Of a DNA stretch of 64,000 bases, positions 33,249 through 41,457 are shown piece after piece. The translations under genes were made by a program, and so were the position numbers. The notes under the pieces were generated by a model. It worked only from the letters and a program-made list of their open reading frames with translations, was not told the origin of the DNA and made no database searches. Origin of the DNA: Desulfovibrio sp. UCD-KL4C (GTDB lineage: Bacteria; Desulfobacterota; Desulfovibrionia; Desulfovibrionales; Desulfovibrionaceae); NCBI RefSeq assembly GCF_006210265.1, contig NZ_VCNC01000002.1:663091-727090 (forward strand), in the 5' to 3' direction. Numbering within the stretch: position 1 is the stretch's first letter; the number at the start of each line of letters is the position of its first letter.

Positions 33249-33277
33249 AAAGATTTAAAAGAACGAATCGCATTTTT

Positions 33278-33328
33278 AATAAGGATTTCCTCATATTTAT
33301 TTATGAGGAAATCCTTATTTCAATTTTT
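33278..33328 (+). terminator. Intrinsic terminator of the Tat/PLP enzyme gene
   Basis: An 18-base perfect stem (33278-33295 with 33302-33319) is followed by TCAATTTTT on the plus strand. Confidence 0.85.
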
Positions 33329-33354
33329 GCTGAATATGTTCGTGTTATAGAAAG

Positions 33355-33475
33355 TTAACTGCTCGAGTATCTGACAATATCCTCCGTGAATTCCTTTATC
33401 ATGCTTTCCGTCAATACCCCCGCTAGACCGCAAAGAACCAGAGCCAGATTGACCACAGAAATACTACCCTATACT
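33355..33475 (-). pseudogene. Second higher-GC fragment, possible gene remnant
   Basis: On the minus strand about 38 codons are open between two stops, with a protein-like pattern (VVNLALVLCGLAGVLTES, then IKEFTEDIVRY). It is richer in G+C than the flanking DNA, like the fragment before the PLP gene. No family is recognised. The 347-base gap holds this, the preceding terminator and the GntR promoter. Confidence 0.25.
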
Positions 33476-33513
33476 GCGCTAATATGATTTTATCTTTTTT
33501 TCAAATCCACATA

Positions 33514-33542
33514 TTGATTGATTACTGAAACAGTGCTATTGG
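33514..33542 (+). promoter_or_regulatory. Sigma70-type promoter of the GntR-TSUP-dehydrogenase operon
   Basis: TTGATT (33514-33519), 17 bases, TATTGG (33537-33542). The -10 is weak but it coincides with the first operator, as expected for a repressible promoter. Confidence 0.5.
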
Positions 33543-33552
33543 TCAGACCAAT
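33538..33552 (+). promoter_or_regulatory. LldR/PdhR-type operator 1
   Basis: Perfect palindrome ATTGGTC-A-GACCAAT, the TGGTnnnACCA core bound by LldR/PdhR/FadR-family GntR proteins. It overlaps the candidate -10 and lies 44 bases before the regulator's own start codon. Confidence 0.8.
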
Positions 33553-33566
33553 AAATCAACCATTAA

Positions 33567-33578
33567 ATTGGTAGGACC
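33567..33578 (+). promoter_or_regulatory. LldR/PdhR-type operator 2 (half-degenerate)
   Basis: ATTGGTAGGACC keeps the TGGTnnnACC core but loses the outer right arm. It lies 29 bases from operator 1, almost three helical turns, suggesting cooperative binding on one face. Confidence 0.55.
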
Positions 33579-33595
33579 GCTTATGGAGAATAGAT

Positions 33596-34285
33596 ATGCA
33601 AAATCCGGTTTATGAATCCGTGACAAAACAAATCATGGAACTGATTAAGTCCGGTGAATTGCAGCAAGGTGATAAACTTCCTTCTGAACGAAGCTTGGCT
33701 GAAAAATTTAAAGTTTCACGCAGTTCAGTTCGTGAGGCTATAAAAGTTCTAACGCATAAAAACTTAGTTGAAAGTAAACGAGGTGATGGAACATACATTT
33801 GCGACCGAATAGACGCAGATATTATTAAAGCATTTACTGAAGTGTTTGCAGATCAAAAAAAACGACTGAGTGATATTTTTCAGTTCAGAAAAATAATTGA
33901 GCCTCAGATTGCAGCTTTAGCTGCTATTTCGATTGATGATGATACTCTGAACAGAATGAAAGTAATTGTCTGCAATCAGGAAATAAAAATCAGGTCAGGA
34001 AAAGATACCAGCAAACTGGATGAACAGTTCCATCGCGAAATTGCAATAGCGAGCGGCAACAGCATTTTCACAGACATGATGGAAGCTTTAAGTAAAATAA
34101 TGGAAGAAAGCCGCTCGCAGCCGTTACAAAACACAAAGCGAGTTGAAAAATCCATGAAGGCTCACTTTGATCTTTTAAAAGCGTTTGAAAGGCACGATTC
34201 CGAGTTGGCAAAAAAAATAATGAGACAACATATTGAAGATGTTGAATCTACTGCTACTGACTCTGACTTACTCAAAAAAGACTAA
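33596..34285 (+). CDS. lldR: GntR/FadR-subfamily regulator (LldR-like)
   Basis: 229 residues. The N-terminal winged helix (GDKLPSERSLAEKFKVSRSSVREAIKVL) and the C-terminal FCD ligand domain with metal-binding Asp/His positions (LDEQFHREIAIASG, MKAHFDLLKAFE) place it with LldR/PdhR/LutR. GGAG stands 7 bases before the ATG. Two LldR-type operators overlap its promoter, so it should repress its own operon and be released by a 2-hydroxy acid such as lactate. The downstream TSUP permease and FMN dehydrogenase support this. The exact effector is inference. Confidence 0.88.
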   Translation: MQNPVYESVTKQIMELIKSGELQQGDKLPSERSLAEKFKVSRSSVREAIKVLTHKNLVESKRGDGTYICDRIDADIIKAFTEVFADQKKRLSDIFQFRKIIEPQIAALAAISIDDDTLNRMKVIVCNQEIKIRSGKDTSKLDEQFHREIAIASGNSIFTDMMEALSKIMEESRSQPLQNTKRVEKSMKAHFDLLKAFERHDSELAKKIMRQHIEDVESTATDSDLLKKD

Positions 34286-34300
34286 AAAAAGGAATTTAAC

Positions 34301-35098
34301 ATGATTTCAACATTGTTAATTTTTATAATTCTGGGAGCAATTGCCGGACTACTTGCCGGACTTCTGGGTATAGGCGGCGGACTGGTCATCGTTCCTATTT
34401 TATATTTTGCTCTTCCACCGCTTGGCGTATCGGAAGCACAACTTATGCATGTGGCCCTCGGCACTTCACTTGCGACGATTATTTTCACATCTATTTCCAG
34501 CATGCGGGCTCATAATTCACGCGGAGCTATCCGCTGGGATATTTTTAAAAGAATCACTCCCGGGATTTTAATCGGAACCTTTTTAGGTTCATGTTTTGCC
34601 TCATATTTAAATACAAACGTTCTTAAAGTAATCTTCGTTATCTTCCTCTACTACGTAGCTTCACAGATGCTTTTAGGACTTAAACCAAAAGCATCACGCC
34701 AAGTTCCGGAAAAATGGGGATTAATAGGAGCAGGAGGAGCAATCGGCGCAATGTCCAGCCTAGTCGGAATCGGTGGAGGAACACTTTCAGTACCGTTTCT
34801 AACCATGTGCAATATTCAGATTCATACTGCAATCGGAACCGCGGCAGCAATAGGACTTCCACTTGCTCTGGCCGGAACCGCCGGATACATCTGGACAGGA
34901 ATCGGGGTTCAAGGATTACCAAGTTGGTCCATAGGATATGTATTCCTTCCAGCACTGATCGGAATCGTTTGTACAAGCATGCTCACTGCTCCATATGGCG
35001 CAAAACTTGCTCACAGCCTGCCTGTTGCAAAGCTTAAAATGATTTTTGCCATTCTACTTTTCTTAGTAGCAACCAAAATGTTGATCAGTCTTTTTTAA
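34301..35098 (+). CDS. TSUP (TauE/SafE) family permease
   Basis: 265 residues with about eight membrane spans and the two glycine-rich repeats of the TSUP family: AGLLAGLLGIGGGLVIVPIL at the N-terminus and MSSLVGIGGGTLSVPFL in the middle. Family members move organosulfonates, sulfite or small organic acids across the inner membrane. Lying 15 bases after the GntR gene and 45 bases before an alpha-hydroxy-acid dehydrogenase, it probably imports the dehydrogenase substrate, for which lactate or sulfolactate are candidates. Confidence 0.9.
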   Translation: MISTLLIFIILGAIAGLLAGLLGIGGGLVIVPILYFALPPLGVSEAQLMHVALGTSLATIIFTSISSMRAHNSRGAIRWDIFKRITPGILIGTFLGSCFASYLNTNVLKVIFVIFLYYVASQMLLGLKPKASRQVPEKWGLIGAGGAIGAMSSLVGIGGGTLSVPFLTMCNIQIHTAIGTAAAIGLPLALAGTAGYIWTGIGVQGLPSWSIGYVFLPALIGIVCTSMLTAPYGAKLAHSLPVAKLKMIFAILLFLVATKMLISLF

Positions 35099-35143
35099 AT
35101 AATATTAAACTACCCAGCACACTCAAATTCAGGAGTAATTATT

Positions 35144-36154
35144 ATGAAATCAGTTCGCGATAACGCCAGAGAATTAATGAAAGGTTTTTGTAAAGTCTGT
35201 CCAGTTTGCAACGGTAATGCCTGCGTAGGTGAAGTACCGGGTATGGGCGGACTCGGCACATCCTCAAGTTTTAAAAACAATGTTAACGCGCTTGCAAAAC
35301 TTAAACTTAACATGCGTACCATTCACGAAGTAAGTGAACCGGATACCAGCGTTAATATTATGGGTATGAAACTGGATATTCCTGTTATCGCTGCTCCTAT
35401 CGGTGGCATTTCATTTAACATGGGTGGAAAAATTGAAGAACTGGATTACATTTCTTCCAAGCTTAAAGCTTGCGCAGCCAAAGGAATAATCGGTTGTACT
35501 GGTGACGGCGTACCTGACTTTATTCACCAAAGCGGATTTACTGCTATTGAAGAAGTCAAAGGACACGGAATTCCTTTCATTAAACCTTGGGAAGACGAAG
35601 AACTGTTTATGAAGCTTGAAAAAGCTGAAAAAACAGGTGCTAAAATCATCGGTATGGATATCGATGCAGCCGGACTCATCACTCTGAAAAAAATGGGCCG
35701 TCCGGTTACTCCTAAATCTGTTAAAAAGCTTCGCACCATAATTGAATCCGTCAATGCGGACTTCATTCTTAAAGGAATTATGACTCCTGATGAAGCTAAA
35801 ATGGCTATTGATGCCGGAGCAAAAGGTATCGTTATATCCAATCACGGAGGACGCGTTCTTGACTGCTGCCCTGGTTCTGCCGAAGTTTTATATGAAATAT
35901 CAAAAGCAGTTGCTGGACAGTGCTGTGTTATGGCAGATGGCGGAGTAAGAACAGGAATTGATGTATTCAAAATGCTTGCACTCGGAGCCGATGCTGTCAT
36001 GATAGGCCGCCCTTTCTCAATAGCAACTATTGGCGGATTACAGGAAGGAGCAGAAAAATACATTGATCAGTTAAAATCTGAGCTAACTCAGGCAATGGTT
36101 TTAACCGGAACGGAAAAAGCTGATTCTGCTGCATTTTCAGCATTATATAGTTAA
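35144..36154 (+). CDS. FMN-dependent alpha-hydroxy-acid dehydrogenase with Cys-rich N-terminus
   Basis: 336 residues, a TIM-barrel of the LldD/lactate oxidase family. FMN and catalytic positions are visible: DIPVIAAPIGG, DADFILKGI-type Lys, the SNHGGRVLD motif with the catalytic His, MADGGVRTGIDVFK and AVMIGRPF. Before the barrel there are four closely spaced cysteines (Cys16, 19, 22, 27), a spacing that could hold a metal or Fe-S centre and is absent from E. coli LldD. AGGAG precedes the ATG. It is the third gene of the lldR operon, probably oxidising L-lactate or a related hydroxy acid. Confidence 0.88.
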   Translation: MKSVRDNARELMKGFCKVCPVCNGNACVGEVPGMGGLGTSSSFKNNVNALAKLKLNMRTIHEVSEPDTSVNIMGMKLDIPVIAAPIGGISFNMGGKIEELDYISSKLKACAAKGIIGCTGDGVPDFIHQSGFTAIEEVKGHGIPFIKPWEDEELFMKLEKAEKTGAKIIGMDIDAAGLITLKKMGRPVTPKSVKKLRTIIESVNADFILKGIMTPDEAKMAIDAGAKGIVISNHGGRVLDCCPGSAEVLYEISKAVAGQCCVMADGGVRTGIDVFKMLALGADAVMIGRPFSIATIGGLQEGAEKYIDQLKSELTQAMVLTGTEKADSAAFSALYS

Positions 36155-36208
36155 CAATCATCTCGCCTAAATCATTATAAAAAATACATAACAAAAAAGT
36201 AGAATATG

Positions 36209-36237
36209 TTGACGCAGCTTTTTACGAAGCGTATGTT
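36209..36237 (+). promoter_or_regulatory. Promoter of structured RNA 1
   Basis: TTGACG (36209-36214), 17-base spacer, TATGTT (36232-36237), then TGAATCAA. The same layout with the same hexamer stands before RNA 2. Confidence 0.65.
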
Positions 36238-36243
36238 TGAATC

Positions 36244-36548
36244 AAAGGTAAAGGTAGCCATTATAAATGGCTTTTATCTAACCCCAACGGGAGTGAACTT
36301 AGCGTTGATATCAAATTCCCATAACGAGCCTGACGTAGAGGCTCAACTTGAGGGGTAAGCCAAACGCGAGAGTTCTGTTAGTCTCTCCTTTTGTGGGCCC
36401 GTGGAGAGATGAGAAAATGCCGGGATGTCCGGCTTAGCAAAAATGGAACCCCTCTAAAACTGGTTAAAGTACGACTTCTTTAGTCAATTTTAAAAACAGA
36501 TTTAAACACCCCGATCGGAATGCAATATTCTGGTCGGGGTTTATTTTT
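36244..36548 (+). ncRNA. Structured non-coding RNA 1 (paralogue of RNA 2)
   Basis: About 305 nucleotides from the predicted start to the terminator, with no plausible reading frame. Helices: 5' hairpin GCCATT/AATGGC (36257-36262, 36266-36271); closing stem ACCCC (36281-36285) with GGGGT of GAGGGGT (36350-36356); GAGCCT/AGGCTC (36326, 36339); TCTCTCC/GGAGAGA (36382, 36403) with GGGCCC in its loop; and GCCGG/CCGGC (36419, 36429). A downstream ACCCCTC (36448-36454) can also pair with GAGGGGT. The core 36279-36469 aligns along its length with RNA 2. It lies between lldD-like and the opposite-strand holB, so it is not a leader for either. Confidence 0.8.
36508..36548 (+). terminator. Terminator of structured RNA 1
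   Basis: ACCCCGATC and GGTCGGGGT pair (one G-T wobble), followed by TTATTTTTTG. Confidence 0.9.
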
Positions 36549-36679
36549 TGGGATTATTTTTAATCAAAAAATTAGTTCAAATATTTTTTTACCTCTATCA
36601 CCATCTAACACCTAAATATTTTCATATTTTTTATAATATAATTTAAAAATATAAAAACAACTTAACTTTCGCTTATGAC

Positions 36680-36708
36680 TTGACGATTTCATTCAACATG
36701 TGTATTTT
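36680..36708 (+). promoter_or_regulatory. Promoter of structured RNA 2
   Basis: TTGACG (36680-36685), 17 bases, TATTTT (36703-36708), then TAAATCAA. Spacing, -35 and the AATCAA start region match RNA 1, while the spacers are unrelated, so the elements look conserved by selection. Confidence 0.65.
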
Positions 36709-36934
36709 TAAATCAACAATGGAAGTCTCCCTTAAAAAAGGAGTAAACATTTAACCCCACGGGAGTGAATCTAGCGTTGAAATCACATTCCCATAACGAG
36801 CCTGAATTGGCTCAAGCCGAGGGGTAATCCTACTGCGAGAGTTCTGTTAGAATCTCCTCTTCGGGCCCACGGAGAGACTGGAAACAGCCGGGCAATCCGG
36901 CATAGCGATTAAACGGAACCCCTCAAAGCGGTTG

Positions 36935-37072
36935 AAGCGCGTATCTGGAGAACTTACTAACAACAGATTTAAACAGTTTAAGTGGTGAAAATCGGATTCG
37001 GATTCTGAATTAACTCGGAAAACAACAGATTTTAACCGATTTAAGAGTTTAAAGCGCGGATCTAAGCAACTT
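36935..37072 (+). repeat. Internal repeats in the RNA 2 extension
   Basis: AAGCGCG-n-ATCT followed by AACTT occurs at 36935 and again at 37051. AACAACAGATTT followed shortly by TTTAAG occurs at 36959 and 37021. AACAGATTTAAAC is also present near the 3' end of RNA 1 (36495). The order is A-B-B-A. Confidence 0.6.
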
Positions 37073-37087
37073 GGAAAAAAGTTTTTT

Positions 37088-37129
37088 ACCCCCGGTCAGG
37101 CCCATTTGTCTGATCGGGGTTTATTTTTA
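37088..37129 (+). terminator. Terminator of structured RNA 2
   Basis: ACCCC-c-GGTCAG pairs with CTGATCGGGGT (one bulge, one wobble), followed by TTATTTTTAA. The holB-purA operon converges on it from the other side. Confidence 0.88.
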
Positions 37130-37152
37130 AGTAAAAAACACAGTCCCTTATG

Positions 37153-38013
37153 CTATCTTTTTCTGCGAGGCATTGCTGCAGTGCAAACCCAGTCGAGAAC
37201 TAATGCCGGATTTACATTATAGTTCAGATTTTCCTGAGCCTTGCCGAGAATCAGATCAAGCCTTCGTAATCCTTTGGGATCGAAAAGTCCGGAAAGAGCG
37301 TTAGCTGCAGACGTTAATTGTGGATCTTTGAGGGCATTACGAAGTTCACGCTGGCAGCCTATTATGACTTTGAGAGCCTGTTCTTTATCAAGAGCACCCT
37401 TTGCGGAAGTTCTTGCAAACCATCCCTGACCGGAACGCCAGAATCCTAGCATACCATTTACCCAGTCGGAAACTTCGGGGCTGTTCTGAGTTTCAGTCGG
37501 CCACGCAAGAGTAATAACCCAACTGCGCGAGACTAAAGTTCCAAGCAACCTCTCCCGCTGAGGAGCAGTAAGTACAAAAACATTTCCGGGACGTGGTTCT
37601 TCGAGAGTTTTAAGAAGAGCATTGGCAGAATTACCGTTTAAGTGCTGAGCTTCCTCAACTACGGTAACGCGAGTTCCCCGGCCATGGGGCGGTTGGCCCC
37701 AGACCGAGAAATACTTGCGAACATTATCTACTGGAATATCCTGTTTTTCGACACCGTCTTCATCAACACGGTCAATAATCAGGAAATCATTAAAAGCATT
37801 ATCAGCTATTTGCAGACATGGCTTGCAATTGCCACAGGGAGTCCCCTCGCTTTCACAATTTAGCAGACAAGCCCAATAACGAGCCATATCGAGCCTGTCT
37901 TCAGCTGAACCACCTTCAATAAGCAGGCACTGAGGAGGCTGCAAAGCCAGTTTGGCAAATCTGGGCAGAACTATTTTCTGCCGCGAAGCAGTCTCTTTAA
38001 TACCTGTAAACAT
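37153..38013 (-). CDS. holB: DNA polymerase III delta-prime-like subunit
   Basis: 286 residues of the clamp-loader AAA+ family. A zinc module is formed by Cys53/60/63/66. VTVVEEAQHLN stands where Walker B is expected, followed by ANALLKTLEEPRPGNVFVLTA. The Walker A position (EGGSAEDR) lacks the GK(S/T) lysine, as in delta-prime subunits that do not bind ATP, and the SRC motif is reduced to SRS. It should help load the sliding clamp. Its ATG comes 2 bases after the purA stop, so the two genes form an operon. Confidence 0.88.
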   Translation of the reverse strand: MFTGIKETASRQKIVLPRFAKLALQPPQCLLIEGGSAEDRLDMARYWACLLNCESEGTPCGNCKPCLQIADNAFNDFLIIDRVDEDGVEKQDIPVDNVRKYFSVWGQPPHGRGTRVTVVEEAQHLNGNSANALLKTLEEPRPGNVFVLTAPQRERLLGTLVSRSWVITLAWPTETQNSPEVSDWVNGMLGFWRSGQGWFARTSAKGALDKEQALKVIIGCQRELRNALKDPQLTSAANALSGLFDPKGLRRLDLILGKAQENLNYNVNPALVLDWVCTAAMPRRKR

Positions 38014-38015
38014 AA

Positions 38016-39323
<1,308 letters not shown>

Positions 39324-39504
39324 TCAAACGGAAATCCGACCCGTGAGAATTTTTCTGCAATTTGATGACTTGATAGTAACACTGTGTCTGACGTATAGAT
39401 AAAAAAAACGATTCGTTTTACCGCCTTTTTATTTCTCCCCAAAAGAGAAAATAAAATATTTTGAACGGCAGACGGGTTTTTTGCGTAAAAAATCTTTTAG
39501 GATA

Positions 39505-40977
39505 ATGTCAATACACTTAAGCAAATTAAATCGCCTTAAAAAGGGCACACTCAATCTCTATTTACAAAATATATTCAATATTATTGTGTATTTAGCGTGC
39601 TTATTTGTCGTAGCAACTTTATATTTTTTTAAATATGACATCCCGCTTCCAACCTTCATCCGCGTTGCAGCTGTAGACATTGAACGCAACTTTCCACAAC
39701 TTTCACCCTGGGGGCCTGGCTTTGACCGAGAACTCCTTGATGGATTCAGCGATTACGCCAATGTAACACTTTTAATAACACCCTACCCCACGCACAACAA
39801 GGCTTTTGAGGCTCTAGAAACCGGAAAAGCTGATCTGATGCTTGCAAGCGGTTTTAACCCAGAAGATTACAACAAATATAATCCTATTAAAGCCGGCCCA
39901 ATATATGAATCCAGTCCTGCATTGCTATTGCATAATATCCGAAGATTTGAACTCAGAACGCCTTTCGAATTATGCGATCAAGCGGTTTTTACCCCTAACA
40001 ATCCTGACCTTATAAAAACTTTCAAAAGACTTTCAAAAGAAATTCTCTGTACACCAACCCTTGTTACCGGTGACACGGCCAATCACTTAGCCCCCCTACT
40101 TGAACTGGCAACGGATAAAAATTTTAGATTCCATTTGGTTGAAGCAGGCGCTTTTAAACCCCTGCAACCTTTTTTACACCAACTAAGGGTAACTGACAGC
40201 TTCGGAGATGACCTGGAATACAGATGGTACTGGCGCGACGATGTAGAAGGTTTAACCGATAAATGTGAAGATTATTGGAATCTCATTACAACAAACGGAA
40301 CTCTTGAAAATAAGCGGGAACTATACTTCGGCTTTTTTCCAGATGAAACGGATTTCTATACCCTATACTCATTACGCAATGACATAAAAAATCGGCTTCC
40401 TTACTATCAAAAGTATATAATAGTCGCTGCAAAAAAATATGACATTGACCCATTACTACTGACTGCAGTAATGTATCAGGAATCGCGGTTTAATCCGCTT
40501 GCCAGAAGTAAAACAGGTGTTGAAGGATTAATGCAGTTAACTTTAGATACAGTTAACCTGATGGGAATAAGCAGTAGGCTTGACCCCAAACAGTCAATTA
40601 CTGCCGGGGCCAAGTACTTAAAATACCTATGGGATAAATTGGACAGTCGCAATGTTCATGGGTGGGACCGCTGGTTCTTCACTCTCGCAGCTTATAATCA
40701 GGGCTTAGGACACGTTTATGATGCGATTGATATCGCAAAATATGTAGGGAAACAACCTGGAACATGGAGATCTTTAAAGCAGATATTTCCACTGCTGACC
40801 ATGCCTAAGTATAATTCCCTGACTCGCTATGGTTACACCCGAGGATACGAGGCCGTCGATTACGTCGACAGCATCCGCTACTATTACTATATAATGAAAG
40901 GACTAGCTGTCCTTCCTGGGCCCGAAGCTAAGTATCTTGCACCTTTTACTGTCGGAGTCCCTGCCGTCAACCCCTGA
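39505..40977 (+). CDS. MltF-like membrane-bound lytic transglycosylase
   Basis: About 490 residues. An N-terminal membrane span near 20-45 is followed by a solute-binding-protein-3-like domain (TFIRVAAVDIE, FEALETGKADLMLASGF) and a C-terminal SLT lysozyme-like domain with the catalytic Glu in YQESRFNP (about residue 325), GLMQLT and LAAYNQG. This is the MltF layout; it cleaves peptidoglycan glycan strands in the periplasm. The start is uncertain: ATG 39505 with AGGA very close, or TTG 39481. Its 3' end overlaps the convergent next gene by 75 bases. Confidence 0.87.
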   Translation: MSIHLSKLNRLKKGTLNLYLQNIFNIIVYLACLFVVATLYFFKYDIPLPTFIRVAAVDIERNFPQLSPWGPGFDRELLDGFSDYANVTLLITPYPTHNKAFEALETGKADLMLASGFNPEDYNKYNPIKAGPIYESSPALLLHNIRRFELRTPFELCDQAVFTPNNPDLIKTFKRLSKEILCTPTLVTGDTANHLAPLLELATDKNFRFHLVEAGAFKPLQPFLHQLRVTDSFGDDLEYRWYWRDDVEGLTDKCEDYWNLITTNGTLENKRELYFGFFPDETDFYTLYSLRNDIKNRLPYYQKYIIVAAKKYDIDPLLLTAVMYQESRFNPLARSKTGVEGLMQLTLDTVNLMGISSRLDPKQSITAGAKYLKYLWDKLDSRNVHGWDRWFFTLAAYNQGLGHVYDAIDIAKYVGKQPGTWRSLKQIFPLLTMPKYNSLTRYGYTRGYEAVDYVDSIRYYYYIMKGLAVLPGPEAKYLAPFTVGVPAVNP

Positions 40978-41283
40978 TTCAGGATTTTGTTCTTTGTTGA
41001 TCATAAGATCATCTTCCTGCTTCAAAGGGATAAAGTCAGGCCTCGGAGACATGGCTTCAGGTCCGCAAGAATCTGACCAATGATAATTAAAAAGCTGATT
41101 TTTAAGCCGGATAGCCTGTATCATGCCGAAAACAATTGCTGATTCTTCCCATTTTCTGGTGGGCTCAAATTCAGCAACAATGGCTTCATATTTGTTCCAA
41201 AGCTCAGTTAACGAAGCTTCATCATAAGCGTTAAGTTGTTTTGCAAGCTTTAGCAGAGCTTTTTCCATATAACCTTCAGACAT
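40903..41283 (-). CDS. Hypothetical protein
   Basis: 126 residues, soluble, with no signal peptide. The N-terminal 75 residues are probably helical (EKALLKLAKQLNAYDEASLTELWNKY, WEESAIVFGMIQAIRLKNQLFNYHW) and the C-terminal part is polar and low in complexity. GGAG stands 6 bases before the ATG, which supports it being real. Its last 24 codons are read antisense through the transglycosylase gene. Family not recognised. Confidence 0.6.
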   Translation of the reverse strand: MSEGYMEKALLKLAKQLNAYDEASLTELWNKYEAIVAEFEPTRKWEESAIVFGMIQAIRLKNQLFNYHWSDSCGPEAMSPRPDFIPLKQEDDLMINKEQNPESGVDGRDSDSKRCKILSFGPRKDS

Positions 41284-41457
41284 ATTTTCTCCAGATTAAA
41301 GTAGTGAGCGAAGTTATTAAAAATATATAAACTTTTAATCCCTTGCAACGTAATTAGCCTAACAAAAAGCGGGGTAGTACCGCAATTCAAAATTGCCCGT
41401 CAGTTAAGCCTGTGCTATTAGCGTTCATCCACAAGGCAATTACTTAGGAGAATACCC

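Larger units (their letters stand above)
36715..37129 (+). ncRNA. Structured non-coding RNA 2
   Basis: About 415 nucleotides, non-coding. It shares the RNA 1 core (36752-36937): ACCCC/GGGGT, GAGCC/GGCTC (36798, 36809), TCTCC/GGAGA (36853, 36871) around GGGCCC, GCCGG/CCGGC (36887, 36897), GAGGGGT (36819) and the alternative partner ACCCCTC (36918-36924). Its 5' hairpin (CTCC/GGAG at 36727 and 36940-minus-200, i.e. 36740) differs entirely in sequence from that of RNA 1 but stands at the same place. Beyond the core it carries a 100-base extension with internal repeats, then a terminator. The architecture recalls HEARO/omega-type RNAs, but I cannot confirm a family and no IscB/TnpB gene is in the window. 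Confidence 0.78.
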
